A stretch of DNA of 64,000 nt from Ophiodon elongatus (taxonomy: Eukaryota > Chordata > Actinopteri > Perciformes > Hexagrammidae): contig JACSYO010001694.1 of assembly GCA_016806645.1 (NCBI GenBank), forward strand, positions 2,395,001 through 2,459,000. The letters run 5' to 3'. The position numbers and the translations under genes are program-made. Below the pieces are notes generated by a model, which ran no database searches, was not told the origin of the DNA, and was given only the letters and a program-made list of their open reading frames with translations. Below, one piece after another: positions 49,601 through 61,730 of the stretch (the stretch's first letter is position 1; each line of letters opens with the position of its first letter).

Positions 49601-52600
49601 TTTAGGCCTGTACACCTAATTTTAAATTTCTCCAGGTGAATATTTAACCATGAAACCTGAAGACATGACACATGTCTCCCCACAGTCAGTAGAACACTCT
49701 GAATATCATTCTCCCTTGTACCTATCTTGATGTAAAAGTCTTGTACTTAACATAATCTCATTATGATAGTGGGCACTTTGTGGTGCTGTGGGATCACGAA
49801 ATTAAGCCAGTTTAAAGTAGCCGTGTGTTTGTCAGCTCTGGGTGTGGTGTGACCAGGGCCTCTGTGTGTGGGCTCAGGGTTCCTCAACAGCACTTTAACT
49901 TTCCACAAATCAAGGAAGCGTGATGCTATTAAAATTAGACCAAAGGACTCTCAAAACTCTAGGTGGAGACCTTCAAAGTGTCGCCGGCCATCCGGGCGAT
50001 GATGTGGCAGCTTCCTGTTTACCCCAGTGCGGCCCTGCTTCTTCTCTTCTCCGCTATCATCTTGCTTAACAAGACACTGTGAATTTAAGAACAGCTGAGC
50101 GTGTGGGCTCAATCTCAATCCAGCTATCTGTGCAGTCCACAGTCCTGCGTGTTACTCAGTCCGTCTCCATCTGACTGGCTTCTCTGGGCCACGTAGACAT
50201 CTGCCTCTGTTCTTTCGTCACTCCATTAAACCGTCACCTCATGGCCTCTCACAGTCACACAACTCAAGAGTGACATTCTTAAAAAAAAAAAAAAAAAAAA
50301 AATAAGATTTGTGTACCAGTTTCAGTATAGTCAATACAGAACTTAATGTCTGATCTTTCTATATTCTGTTTGATGGCTGGACTCTTGCAAGCATCTGTGT
50401 TATTTATGTAGAACAATCACAGCGGCACTTGTGCACCTTCCACAGGAAACATGGTCAGTTCAGACCAACAGTTTCCTCTCAGCCTGAAACTCTGGGGAAC
50501 AAAAATAAGTCTCTCAAACTTGATAGGCTGAAGCATATTCATATAAAAAAGAGGAAGTGCTCTCCACCAGTTCAGTAGAGCGCTGATGTTTTGGTAATGG
50601 TATACAGCTCCGGCTGTGACACAGTGAGTCGGCGTATTTTTGTTGTTCACAGCTCTTTTACCAACAGCTTTCTTGTGGTGTTTGGCAGCGCGATCAAGGA
50701 GTGTGATACCTGGAGAGGGAGGCTCCGGCCCGGGCTCACCGCACTCCCCCAGATCCATGGAGAGGCCCCTGAAGGCCGGCTGGCTCAAGAAACAACAGAG
50801 GTCTTTAGTCAAGAACTGGCAGCAGCGTTACTTTGTGCTGAGAGGGAGCACTCTGACCTACCACAAAGATGACAAGGAGACCACTGTCCAGGTGAGACAA
50901 AGGGAATTTAGTTGATTTTACCTCGTACTAATACTATTATCTTAATTATGATGTAATTTGTTGTCCTCTTCTTGTCCTTTGTTGGCATAACACACATGTA
51001 CACATTATTTCCAAAGCAATTCATACAAAAAAAAAAATACATATCAACATTAAAATGCCACAATAACTTCTTTAATTCGGCACATGCAGTAACTTATATG
51101 GGAGGAAAGTACTGTAGACAAAATAATGTCGATACCTCTATTACATGTTCTACTTCTTTTACATCCAGTGATGTTAAATAATAAAAGCAAACCAGCATTA
51201 TCTAACTATAACATCTTGTTATCTTAAATTAGCATTTTTTTAAAACGTATTTAACGTTGTGTATGTTGTTAGATTAATTCATAGGTTGATAAGAAATGTA
51301 TCATTTATATTTTCTAATCAAGACCACAAACAGTCTAGCTGTGTGGCTAACTTTGCAGACTTCCTGTAAACAAAACAAATGGTGCTTGATGCCATGAAAG
51401 AGAGTCCTGCTGCCATTGAAAGACTTTTTTTTTTTTTTTACACTGTTATCTAATCCACTGGTTTACGCTGTTGAACAACCATCCAGTCTTTGCAATGGTG
51501 CTGTATATCTGTCTGTGTGGGACAAACACAAGATGTTCATTCTCTCCTTACATGTCATGCAAAGTGTGGACAAACCTTCCAAAATGCAGTGCAGAGACAA
51601 CATGACCCTCCCATTGTCTCATTACTTGCTTGAATTCAGGGGTTGGCTCCACAAAACTCATAACTGCTCTGAGATCATCTATTAAGGGATTGTAGGCAAA
51701 TATGTTGACCATTTTAATAACGTGTGAAATATTTAAAACAAGCAAACATAAAAAAACAAGTTTACTTAGTGTTCACCGGAGGGGTGAACACTAAGTAAAC
51801 TTTACATCCTGTGTCAAAATGATGGTGAAACAGGAAGGAAGAGTAACATTCATGAAAAGAAGAAAATAAATAACCTTAATACTGTATAGAAACACTGAAC
51901 AAGCACAAGCACATTCATTCTTATTCTTATTATTTATATGCTTGATTTTAGTGACTTACTTTACGATTGCTTTTTAATTTATATTTTCTTGTATTTTGTT
52001 GTTGATTGTATGACTTTTGTGTTTGCTGAGGTGAGATTCCTCCTATTAACACCAATGTTGTTTTTTTTAAATTTCACCGGTACAACTTGCTTCTGTTCCT
52101 TTATGGTTGTGTGTCAGCTGCTTTGTTTTATTGTGCAAACAAACATAAATAAAGAAGTGGGACAGTGGGTGGAGATAGAGTAAGTGGGCTGCATATATGG
52201 TGAACTGGGGAATATACTGGACTGTGTATATGCTGTAATGTAAACAGTGAACTCGTAGAACATGAGTTGACCCTTGTGAAATGATAATAGATGTTTCAGT
52301 GTTTCAGCTCTTTTGACACAATGTTGCAACAATAAATTAAATTGTGCCTCACCTGCAGAGGAAATACCTGCTAACACCTTAAAAAGATATACTACTTTGA
52401 CATGGTAACTCTGAAAAGTGAACAGTTAATATTAAGGTAGCATATGGTGGTCTATGAATGAACGTAAACATTAGTATGAATATCAGTGCTTGGTTCTTGA
52501 CTTCTAGTTTTTACATGACACTAATATGCTTTTTTCTCCATGTGTTTGTGCTTGTGCGTGTGTGTGTTTGTGTTTTTTGGTCTGCAGGGAGTCATCCAGC

Positions 52601-55600
52601 TGCGGTTCAGTAAAGTTAATGACCTCCCTACAAACTCAGATGACCCCGGGAAGTACCTCTTTGAGATCATACCACGTAAGCATGTAATCGACCCTTGAAA
52701 GGGAGCAAAACTGACTTTATGAATGCAATGTGCTTTTCCTTGTAATAAGAAAACAAATCTGCCAATGGAATGAAAATTAGCAATGTAAGATTTCTTGAAA
52801 TAAGACTATCCCACCTATTGCATAAAATGTTATGTGATTGTGTCTCATATAAATAGTGCAATATATGACAGCAAACAGCTATTATCTACGTAACGGTATA
52901 GTGGAGTAATGTCTACCTGAGCAGAGAATGAAGGCGCTTTACTTCTGCGTGTGTTGTTAGCCAAGCTCCTCCTTGATTTGTTGACATAACCGGCCGGCAT
53001 TTTAGTGCATTTTAGTGCATTTTAGTGCATGTGAGCGTGCCCCACTGGTTAGCTCCTGGCTGCCGCTCCGCACTGTGCTTATAAGGCAGTTACAGCTGAA
53101 AACAGCGTCCCAGTTAAACACTGTTAGCTCTGCCAGCACTGTTGCCGTTGTTTTCCCTGTTAACTCTGTTAGCACCGTTAGTTACGAGTCAGGCGTCGTC
53201 ATGAGAAATGCTCCCAATCACGAATTTATCACCTTTTAAGTGTTTTAAGATATTTTGACTAGTTTTAGGACAAATATACTTGGTAAGATTTTGAGTTTTT
53301 GCAGCTTACCCAATGGGTGGCACTAGGCTGCAACTTTAAGTTCTGGAAAGTGAAGCCAATAAGGAAGTGCCTTAAACTTGTATTCCTTCTAGTTGCAAAA
53401 AGAGGTCTGATTGCATATAAGTCTTTGACAAAATGACCCTCTTCTGCAATACAGAGTGATGTGCATGTAGTAAATTATGGTCCAATTTTGAGACTAATAG
53501 ACCATAAAGCAGGGTATGCTTTAGGCCGTGCCTACCTTGTGATTAACATGTTGCTACTGGGGCGTTGATCTGTCTGGGAGTTGTTTTCATCTTGCAACTT
53601 TTACACTTTCACAGTGTGTTTTCAATTCCTGAGAGTTAACTGTAACCTTTTCTGGTTGCCTAAAAATGTCTTGTTCAGTGTTTAGTTGTACTTTGCGCCA
53701 CCCTCTCGTGTCACTTCTGATTGCAAAAAACTAAAATATCGAACTTGAGGCTTCAAAACTGTAGTTCACAAACCATCCGGTGACATTACAATGACTACAT
53801 CCCCTTCTCATAGACAGTCTGTGTGTGGCACATGAAGGCAGCTTTGTGTGCAGCAGTGACACATCAGTACTGTCCATGGTGGGGCCGCACTTCATTGCTA
53901 TGTATTTTCCTTGTCTTACAGAAAAAAATAACTTATTTTACATTTCCTGTGTGCTACTAATTACTATTTTCATATCAGGTTACATATCCCTTTGTGTTAT
54001 CTGTCTGTATGAGTCAGCTCTTACATGTGTAGTGGAAAGTCAGAAACTACCACAAACTGATAGAAATCTCAATCTTCACTGGAATTATTTGTATAGATTT
54101 CCCCTGTTCTGACTGGCTTATCTGTCCTACTAAAGGTTTTTCTGTACCAAGATGTATTTTTCCAACAATACCCATCATTTCACAGGCACAACTAAAGACA
54201 GAGAGCGATGTCCCTATGTGTTCATGGCAAACTCCCAGAGTGACATGGAGGAGTGGGTCCGCACTCTGCGCAGAGTCATTGGAGTACCAACAAGTGGAGG
54301 TTCAGTAAAACCTAATATTGTTATGGAAACTATGATTACGTATGACATTGCAACTAGAGAAATAGTTGGATATTTTGGGAGTGCATTCATTCACTTTCTT
54401 GCTAATTGATACCACTCTCATGTCTGTACACTGAATATGTAGCTGGAACCAGCATCCAGCTTAGTTTAGCAAGACTGGAACCGGGTAAACAGCTAGCCTG
54501 GCTCTGTCCAAAAATAAAAAAAGAAGATAGCTGATAAGTTGAGATGAGCATAGAAATAAGGAAGTCTGCAAGACACTGCTCGCTGCTCAGAAATAGTTTG
54601 TGCTGGTTGGGGTTTTTTGTTACCTTTGGACAGAGTCAGACTAGCTTTCTCCAGTCTTTATGCTAAGCTACTGTAAGCTAACCAGCTACTTAGTGTAGCT
54701 TCAACTCTCAGCAAGAGAATAAGCAATTTCTCAAAATATCATTTGAAAGTAAATAAATAACATGTACCGCCCTACAGTTACTGTAAAGACCACGTAAAAA
54801 GTGTTATGGTGTTCATTTGATTGTGCAAAATGTATTCTGAACATACGGTATGGACATTATTGACCCAATATGTAATTATCTTCTCTGTCTGTCTGTCAGT
54901 GTTTGGAAAGGGTCTCATGGACACAGTAACATATGAGAAACGGTTTGGATCTCACATGGTGCCAATCCTGGTGCAGAAGTGTGTGGAGTTCATCAAAGAG
55001 CATGGCCTGGATGAAGAGGGCATCTTCCGTCTCCCGGGTCAGGACAACGCTGTCAAACAGTTCAGAGACGCTTTTGATGCAGGAGAGAGACCCTCCTTCC
55101 CCAGGTAAGGCTCTCATGTTTCCCTCTGTATATACTGGAGCCATATGAACAATTTAATGAAAATGCTTTCATTACTTTATTCTTAATATTGTTTATTTGA
55201 AGCCTCTAACATGAACTGACTCCAAAACATTTTGATCTGATTCCACACAAGTATGTTTCAGACTTAGTAGTATTATTGTGCATATGTGCCATGTACAGTC
55301 TATTAAAAAGGGGTTTATATTATTATTGAAAGTCACAGGAAATACTGAGTATAATGTGTTTATAAAGCATCAGTCACATATTTCCAAAAAGCTTAACAGG
55401 GCAAAAAAATCTTACCTCAATCAATCAGCATAAGCTTTCTTTTTTTCTGAGAAAGCAAGGAGAGATGAGAGAGATGCAGAGCGTGAGATGGATTTCTGTC
55501 TGTTGAGACCTGAAGGCAATACCACATCCTGTTCAAGCCGGCACACGAGAGGAAACCTGTGTTACCCAACATCACAAGCTCCTCTGGCAGAGCACTGTTG

Positions 55601-58600
55601 ATTTTAAATCTAGAGGGAGCAGCCAGGGCTACTATGAGATGCTTTGTCACATTTCAGGCCGCAAATAAAATAATAAACACAAGTTTTACTGTTTTGCCCT
55701 TGAGTTGTAAACTTGGCAAACCACACGACTGAATCCAAGCCTGCTGCACCAGCTCAATATACAAAACTATAGGCCCAGAGGCCCACAATGTCCAAGAACA
55801 ACAAAATCCTTGAGGACTTTGTAAAGACTGTGGTTATGCTACAACCCCATGTAAATGCTAGTTTGTTAATCTAGTCAAGATGGAAAAACTCTTCCAGTTA
55901 ACTCTCAAAACCCACAATCAATACAAAATACACAACAATAAAACTAAAACAGCAAATTTAGCCAATATCTCCCATCATTCAGCAACTCACAACAAAAACA
56001 ATCTAGATTGATAAATAGTTCCACGAGTAAGTTTGGGGTGAACTGTCCCTTTTTAAAGCCAGGTCAAAGTTGTCATGAAACAAGATGTAATCAAGCAAAC
56101 TGCATGTCTATGTGGGCAGATTCCATTTCTTATAAAATACATACCCACTCATGAAGGCCTACTGGAGACATGATACACATCTCACATTGCGTTCTGTGTT
56201 TAAAGTGAGCGTTCACCCCCAAATCAAAAATACATATTTTTCCTCTTACCTGTCGTATTATTTATCAATCTTGATGTTTTGCTGTGATTTGCCCATTGTT
56301 TTGGAAATATCAGCCGTCGAGATTTTTGTCTTCTCTCCAATATAATTGTATGGCACTCAGCTTGTGGTGCTCAAAGCGCCAAAAATGCATTTCAAAAACT
56401 GCTGACAACAAGTACCGTGGATTTTCTTGAGTAACTGAGTCATGATTTCTGGAAAGAGAAACATTGCTGTTGAGTTTTTCAAATGTATATTTTTGGCGCT
56501 TTTGGCACCACAAGCCGAGTGATATCTAGTTCCGTTATATTGAAGACATCTTTACGGCCGATAAATCCAAAACTAGGCAACTCACACCAAAACAATCTAG
56601 ATTGATAAATAGCTAAAATAATTTGATTTTGGGTTAGACTGTCCCTTTAAGTCAGGTCAAAGGCTTCCATAAACACGTTATCAAGCAAACTGCATGTCTA
56701 TGTGAGCAGGTTCCATTTAAGGTGAACTGTCCCTTTGAGGTTTGAATGTCAGTTATACTATAATTGGATGTTGTCATATGCGCCGCAGTGACACTGATGT
56801 CCACACGGTGGCGTCACTGCTCAAGCTGTACCTCCGAGAGCTTCCTGAGCCTGTGGTGCCTTGGACTCAGTACCAAGACTTCCTGGACTGCACCACCCTG
56901 CTGGACTCCAGCAGCTCAGAGGTGCGTCTATCTAACAGAAGGCTACAATGTGTGTATGCACACTGTACATTGTGTATGTGTGAACATGCAGGAGAGGTCC
57001 TGTGGTATTTTGAGTGTGTGTGTCCTTCAATCTCTCGCTCATGTGTCCTCTTAGGGTTGGGGAAAGTTAGAGAAACAAATTGCTCTTCTACCCAGAATCA
57101 ACTACAACCTTCTCAGCTATGTTTGCCGGTGAGTAGAAGCTGGGGCACAATGCATTATGGGACATTCCAATAAAAAAAAAAAACATGACGCCTTTGTGGT
57201 TAGAGAGGACATCCCATAATTGGAAAGATATGGGTTCAGTGACATGTCCTTGACTGTACATCTACCAGATCTTAGGTTAAAAACATCAACTGAATGCTGT
57301 TCTGAGATCAGTTTCCATCCTCCAACACATACCGACTTGTATCCGTAACCAATGCTGATCACGTCTTTCTGCTTTGCAGGTTTTTGTTTGAGGTGCAGCT
57401 GCACTCCAAGGTGAATAAGATGAATGTGGAGAACTTGGCCACAGTGATAGGGATCAACCTGCTCAAACCTCAGATAGAAGATCCCATAACTGTGATGAAG
57501 GGTGAGAACGCGCTGCTGATGTGTCCTGAACTAAGCTGTGTGCAGATCCACGTTGAAATTATGTGTCTGATAATCTGGTCCAAAACAGGCTTATTGAATA
57601 ATGCATTTTTCTCTATTGGCTGGGAAAACTGTATTACCTCATCTGGAAAACATCCTAAATCCAAATGATGTGTGATGTGTTAAATTAAATCTAGTAATAT
57701 TGCACCATGACTACATCCTTCTCCTTTTAGAAAGTATATTTAGTGCAATAAAACATTCATATGGCTATGTATCTAAACTGTATAATAGCAAAATATGAAT
57801 ACGAACAAATTCAGCTCAAGTATGTTTTCAAAAGATTGAAGAAAGTGAATTGAGAATTTGCCTTGAGAACCTAAAGAGAAGACTTTTTGATGCTAATCTT
57901 TTCAAGTTTGTGTTTGTTTTTCTTCGCAGCGACTCCTCAGATCCAGAAGCTGATGACAGTGATGATCAGACAGCATGAGACTCTGTTTCCTCTCTCTAAA
58001 GACGTCCTTCCCTCCCCTCCCTCAAACAAGGCTGAAAGCCAGAAGAACACTCCTCGAAGCTTCGTGGGCTGGGAGTCTGCAGAGGTACCAGCAGTTGACC
58101 ACGCATTAGGCCTCTGTGATATTTGTGATATCATGTTAAAAACAGGACAAAACGGTGGCCAACGGAAAAAATAACACAGAATATCCTAAATGATTTGGGT
58201 TAGTAGGAAGACGTTGCCATGTGTCCAATGTAAATGTGTCAATTAGTTGATCAAATCTACGGATTAAATACCCTCACAGTCAGAAACAATTACATTTGGG
58301 GATAAAGTTGCCAAGTTTTTAAACAGCGCTAAAAAAATGTCATACGCTTATTCACTTGCTGATAGCTGCTATTCTCAACAAACACAATGAAAGGCCTAAA
58401 ACATGTTATTGTTATCTCTTTGACCAGATTCATGTCTGTGCCATTCATATTTTCAAAGCTACTTTGGTTCAGTTAATGTTTGCTCTTCAGCTGAAGTTTA
58501 TTTCTTCCTCCATTTCTTCCCTCTGACTCTAAAATAACATTTGCACATAAAAGATTTATATTTGTATTTCATTTTGAGTGATGTCTTCGTCTCAGATGGG

Positions 58601-59877
58601 TGATGCATCGCTGTCTGAGTCTCCAGAAGAGGAGGAGGATATTGACAGTCCAGGTTCAAGTAGAGCAAACTGCAGCCCCCAAAACATGCTTCAGGAGCCT
58701 CGCCCCACTTCCACAGATGACTGGACGGGAAGTCCCCGCAAACGCACTCAGACCCTTCCCACCTTCAACTGCCCACTCACCGGGATGGCAGCTAAGGCCG
58801 ACGTGCTCAACCGGTGGAGTCACCTCCACGAGAGCATAGATGAGAAGAGCGGGACATTGTCAGAGGACATTTTTAAGATCCTGGACCTCCGGAGTTCAGG
58901 TTCATTGTTTGGGGGGCCTCAGATGAGCAACAAGGAGGGAGAGGATAAGTTATTAACAGCCCAAAGAGGAAGTGACACCACAGGATCTTCAACTGCTGTG
59001 TCCCAAAAACCTGACGGCGAGGCCTGGCCTGCCCGGGTTCTGCTTCCTCAAAAGAGTATGGGGAACCTGACCGGATCAGACCGGCAGGTCAACAGCCGGT
59101 CTGAGCAGAAGAAAGACAGCCAGCAGCTTGTAGACAGGTGAGCTCAGCTGAGGAATCACAACCAGACTGCACACCAGACAGACAACCATTACATGTGGTA
59201 CACACTTTTAAAATGTTACGGTAATATCATCAATGAAACAGTTTAATGTTGTCAAGTGGAAACGTGATGAAAAAAAGCATCAGGATTTTATTTTTTTTTT
59301 CTTGAGGGCTACACATGAAAAGGTTAATGTGTTGCAATATTTCTTGTTTGGGGAATATTAGTAGAAATGAGATCAAAGCAGATCACTTGACTGGAATCAA
59401 GCAAATTACACTCAATTTCAGGAAACTCTTGAAACAAGTTGATTTACATTGAAAACAGATGTTGTAATTTTGCTACAAAGGCAGGATTTAATCAAAAGAA
59501 AATTAAATTTTTGAACTCAATTTAAAACAGCCACAGACATCTTTTTGGACTGGATTCATATGTTTTTTGACTATATGACATAGATAGTTTCCCATATAGA
59601 CAGAGTTGCTTTTTGGACATTTTTTTACTGTATGTCTGATCCCTCTGTGTCTCTCACGGTCTCTTGCAGTCTGCAGCAGGAGAACAAGGAGCTGAGGGCC
59701 ACAGTGGCAGAGCTCCAGTCTGCCCTGGAGGCAGATCGCCGGCACATGGCCGCTCTGGAGATCTGCATGAGAAATGCGGAGCGCAGCCGAGAGGAGACCC
59801 AGAGACGCAACGAGGAGCTGCAAAAAGACATTCAGCAATTCCTCACCAAAAAGACACAAGCTCCGACCGAACAGTAA
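46650..59877 (+). CDS. arhgap25: Rho GTPase-activating protein 25 (PH-RhoGAP-coiled coil)
   Basis: Eleven exons: 46650-46713, 50689-50891, 52588-52675, 54186-54299, 54900-55104, 56789-56921, 57055-57128, 57380-57501, 57930-58084, 58596-59137 and 59670-59877. They join in phase to 635 residues. The N-terminus MSLKLPRNWDF matches a known ARHGAP25 isoform start. The PH domain spans about residues 46-153 (MERPLKAGWLKKQQRSLVKN; EEWVRTLRRV). The RhoGAP domain is about 160-355, with arginine finger R200 in EEGIFRLPGQD and the TDVHTVASLLKLYLRELPEP helix. A low-complexity linker (RKRTQTLPTF) follows, then a C-terminal coiled coil (about 570-630, SLQQENKELRATVAEL). The family stimulates GTP hydrolysis on Rac; ARHGAP25 is mainly leukocytic in mammals. 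ARHGAP22 and ARHGAP24 are alternatives, but the first exon and bmp10 next door favour arhgap25. The exon 4 donor (gttcag) is weak. Confidence 0.93.
47641..47700 (+). repeat. Short interspersed repeat fragment in arhgap25 intron 1
   Basis: 'agatattcctttattagtcc' followed by 'cgcaaggggaaattta' is a phrase seen very widely in fish genomes as a retroelement tail. Only about 60 bp is preserved. Confidence 0.6.
47770..47824. repeat. (GCTA)n microsatellite
   Basis: Repeated gcta/agct units, self-complementary, with interrupted edges (gtccgctagttagcgagcta). Confidence 0.93.
49197..49445. mobile_element. Foldback (MITE-like) element, copy 1
   Basis: The left arm begins 'agggatagtttgacattttg' and the right arm ends with its rough reverse complement, 'aaaatgtcaaatt'. 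Internal blocks such as tatgaagctggtag, gttaccttcagacagagaca and ttatgctaagctaa also occur at 54340-54760. It is non-coding and lies in arhgap25 intron 1. Confidence 0.7.
51758..51802. repeat. Perfect 20-bp hairpin with 5-nt loop
   Basis: Arm 51758-51777 is the exact reverse complement of 51783-51802, with loop ggagg. It lies in arhgap25 intron 2 (50892-52587), in AT-rich sequence with no matching element around it. Confidence 0.9.
52960..53240 (+). repeat. Dispersed GC-rich repeat, copy 2
   Basis: Same block order as 2990-3245 (ttgttgacataaccggccgg, gtgagcgtgccccactggtt, aacactgttagctct). It has an added triplication of a 10-bp unit (attttagtgc) at about 53000-53030. It lies in arhgap25 intron 3. 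Confidence 0.75.
53290..53830 (+). repeat. Teleost interspersed repeat in arhgap25 intron 3
   Basis: Recognised blocks: gtgaagccaataaggaagtg, gtgccttaaacttgtattcc, accataaagcagggtatgct, ctaccttgtgattaaca, tcgtgtcacttctgattgca and catagacagtctgtg. I know this pattern as a very common percomorph repeat. It directly abuts the GC-rich repeat upstream. Confidence 0.65.
54340..54765. mobile_element. Foldback (MITE-like) element, copy 2
   Basis: Left arm 54353-54510 (gatattttgggag, cactttcttgctaattgata, gtctgtacactgaatatgta, gctagcctggctctgtcc). The right arm (about 54630-54765) is its degenerate reverse complement (ttggacagagtcagactagc, ttatgctaagcta, ctctcagcaagagaataagc, ctcaaaatatcatttg). A unique spacer of about 110 bp separates the arms. 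The element begins about 50 bp after arhgap25 exon 4. Confidence 0.7.
55975..56740. mobile_element. Foldback element plus direct duplication of its end and flank
   Basis: Arms at about 56199-56290 (gttcacccccaaatcaaaaa, atttatcaatcttgatgttt) and about 56570-56655 (aacaatctagattgataaat, gattttgggttagactgtcc) are inverted copies, with a shared caccacaag/cttgtggtgc core. The right end plus about 70 bp of flank also occurs as a direct copy at 55981-56128. The second copy ends about 70 bp before arhgap25 exon 6. Confidence 0.7.
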
Positions 59878-60316
59878 TTTTCAGACTCACTATTATTTGG
59901 ATTTATGACTCCATTAACCTCAACAGAGCTAATTTCTCATGTACTGGTTGTGGAAAAATACTATTGTCCTTCAGTGGGATGAAATTGGATTGCTTCCATT
60001 TGAGCTCCTATCTTTGGTCCTCAAGATAAATTATTGGCTCATTTTATTTGTGCCCGTTAGAAAAGTCTGTTAAGAAGAGATCTAAATAGGTTCACTATTC
60101 ACATTAAAGACAATAATAACAAACGTTTGTCCCTCCTTACGATGAACTGCCTTGATCTGACGTGTCCATGGGGCAACATCAGCTGAGACTGAATCCTTTG
60201 ATCTGAGGTCAACTGGACTGAATTCATGTGAATGGTGGACAGTAAAAATACTATGTGTCATACGTGGATTGACTAGTCCATTACTTGATGTTTCATTTCA
60301 GTGGTAAATTAATAAA
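59878..60316 (+). other. arhgap25 3' UTR with poly(A) signal at 60311-60316
   Basis: The TAA stop (59875-59877) is followed by about 430 bp of UTR-like sequence and AATAAA at 60311. Confidence 0.65.
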
Positions 60317-60439
60317 ACAGCACACATTTAAGTGGTTTTTGTTGATGTATGAAAATATCTTACATCCCAGATTTACCACTCCTTGTGCAGATGGGAACAT
60401 CAGGAGTTTGGCAGGTATTTGGTCATTAACTTAATTATT

Positions 60440-60650
60440 GGATATCAATCACTCAAACTTTATTCATGTTGCACCTTTCAAACAAATCAAATGCACTTCA
60501 AAGAGGTTTCCAAGCCATTGACACAACTTGGGATGTAACTCATAATGATCAAAAATAAAATAATGGTAATAGAATAAGTACAAATAATAAAGCACCAAAG
60601 ACTATAAAACACAATGAAAGCCAGGACTAAACATATGTTTTTTTTTTTGT
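60440..60650 (+). repeat. Degenerate interspersed repeat
   Basis: 'tttattcatgttgcaccttt', 'caaacaaatcaaatgcactt' and 'caaag' match the 'TTTATT...GCACCTTTCA' start of a common fish repeat. The remainder is AT-rich and decayed. Confidence 0.5.
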
Positions 60651-60939
60651 TTAAAAACATCATTATGTTCAGCTCCTCTCAGATGCTCTCCAAATGGGTT
60701 GGAGCCTAATGGCTGAAATCAGCATCACCAAATGTTTTTGTTCTGCTTTGTGGAACAGCTGAAAGAGAGGAATGGTGTAATGGTTAAAATTGACCATAAA
60801 TATATAACTGTCATGGCAGTCCATGTCATAGTTATTAATGTATTTTAGTCAACAATGAAAACAACATGCTGCTAGCATGGCAAACAATCAGATATCATTA
60901 TATAATTCAGCTCAGAGAATACAATTTGTTTCATTAAAG

Positions 60940-61275
60940 CTGCACTAATCAATCTTTTTTATGTCAACAAAGGCTCAAATTAGTCTGTTCAACGTGAGCG
61001 ATCGCTTATAGTGACAAACCCACGGAGAATCATCCCCCAGCACTGTAGACCCCCTCGGCTCAGAGATACACAGCATCAATGTGTTTCAGCTCATTGTGTT
61101 TTACAGCCTGTAACTGTGCGTAAATGTGCGATACCTGACCAGCAAACAGCAGACGGACCAAATCGATGTTTCCCCTGAGAAGTGTGAATATTGGTCGTAA
61201 ATGTGTTGGGCAGCCAGAAACACGACCGTAAAGGAATACTAACATTGCTCTGTCTGCTGCATATGTAATAGGCAA
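60940..61275 (+). repeat. Teleost interspersed repeat
   Basis: Recognised blocks: taaagctgcactaatcaatc, gagaatcatcccccagcact, ctcggctcagagatacacag and gtgtttcagctcattgtgtt. No protein is coded; the family is not named. Confidence 0.55.
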
Positions 61276-61656
61276 TTTTTTGGTTACACATTCAAAGTCA
61301 TAATGACTTTATATGGTGGTAAAATGTCAGTGTAGTTCCAATGCAGTCACTTAATGCTGCTTTATATATACACAGTTTTGACTGATCACTAGTACATTGG
61401 CTTTCTAAAATCCTCTTGAAATTAATGGATTCTTTTATATTTATTTTGGTGATGTTAGTATTATCTATGAGTGGATCATAAACAGCATAGCATTGTGGGG
61501 GAAACACAGATTAAAGTCATTGAATTCAGATCTTTGATATCTGCACAAAATATTGTCTGTTGGAAGGTTCAATCCCCAAATAGCAACTCGGGCCTTCATA
61601 CATCCACATTTGTTACACCTATAGGTCCATAATACAGACCATATGGATGGGACCGA

Positions 61657-61730
61657 CTGTGTGTGTGTGTGTGTGTTTGTTTGTGTGTGTGTGTGTGTTT
61701 GTGTGTGTTTTTGTGTGTGTGTATGTGTAA
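61657..61730. repeat. Interrupted (GT)n/(TTTGTG) tract
   Basis: GT runs broken by ttt units, about 75 bp. Confidence 0.93.

Noticed and set aside
61565..61576. 'ggttcaatcccc' resembling a tRNA T-arm
   Set aside because: Upstream sequence does not fold into D or anticodon arms.
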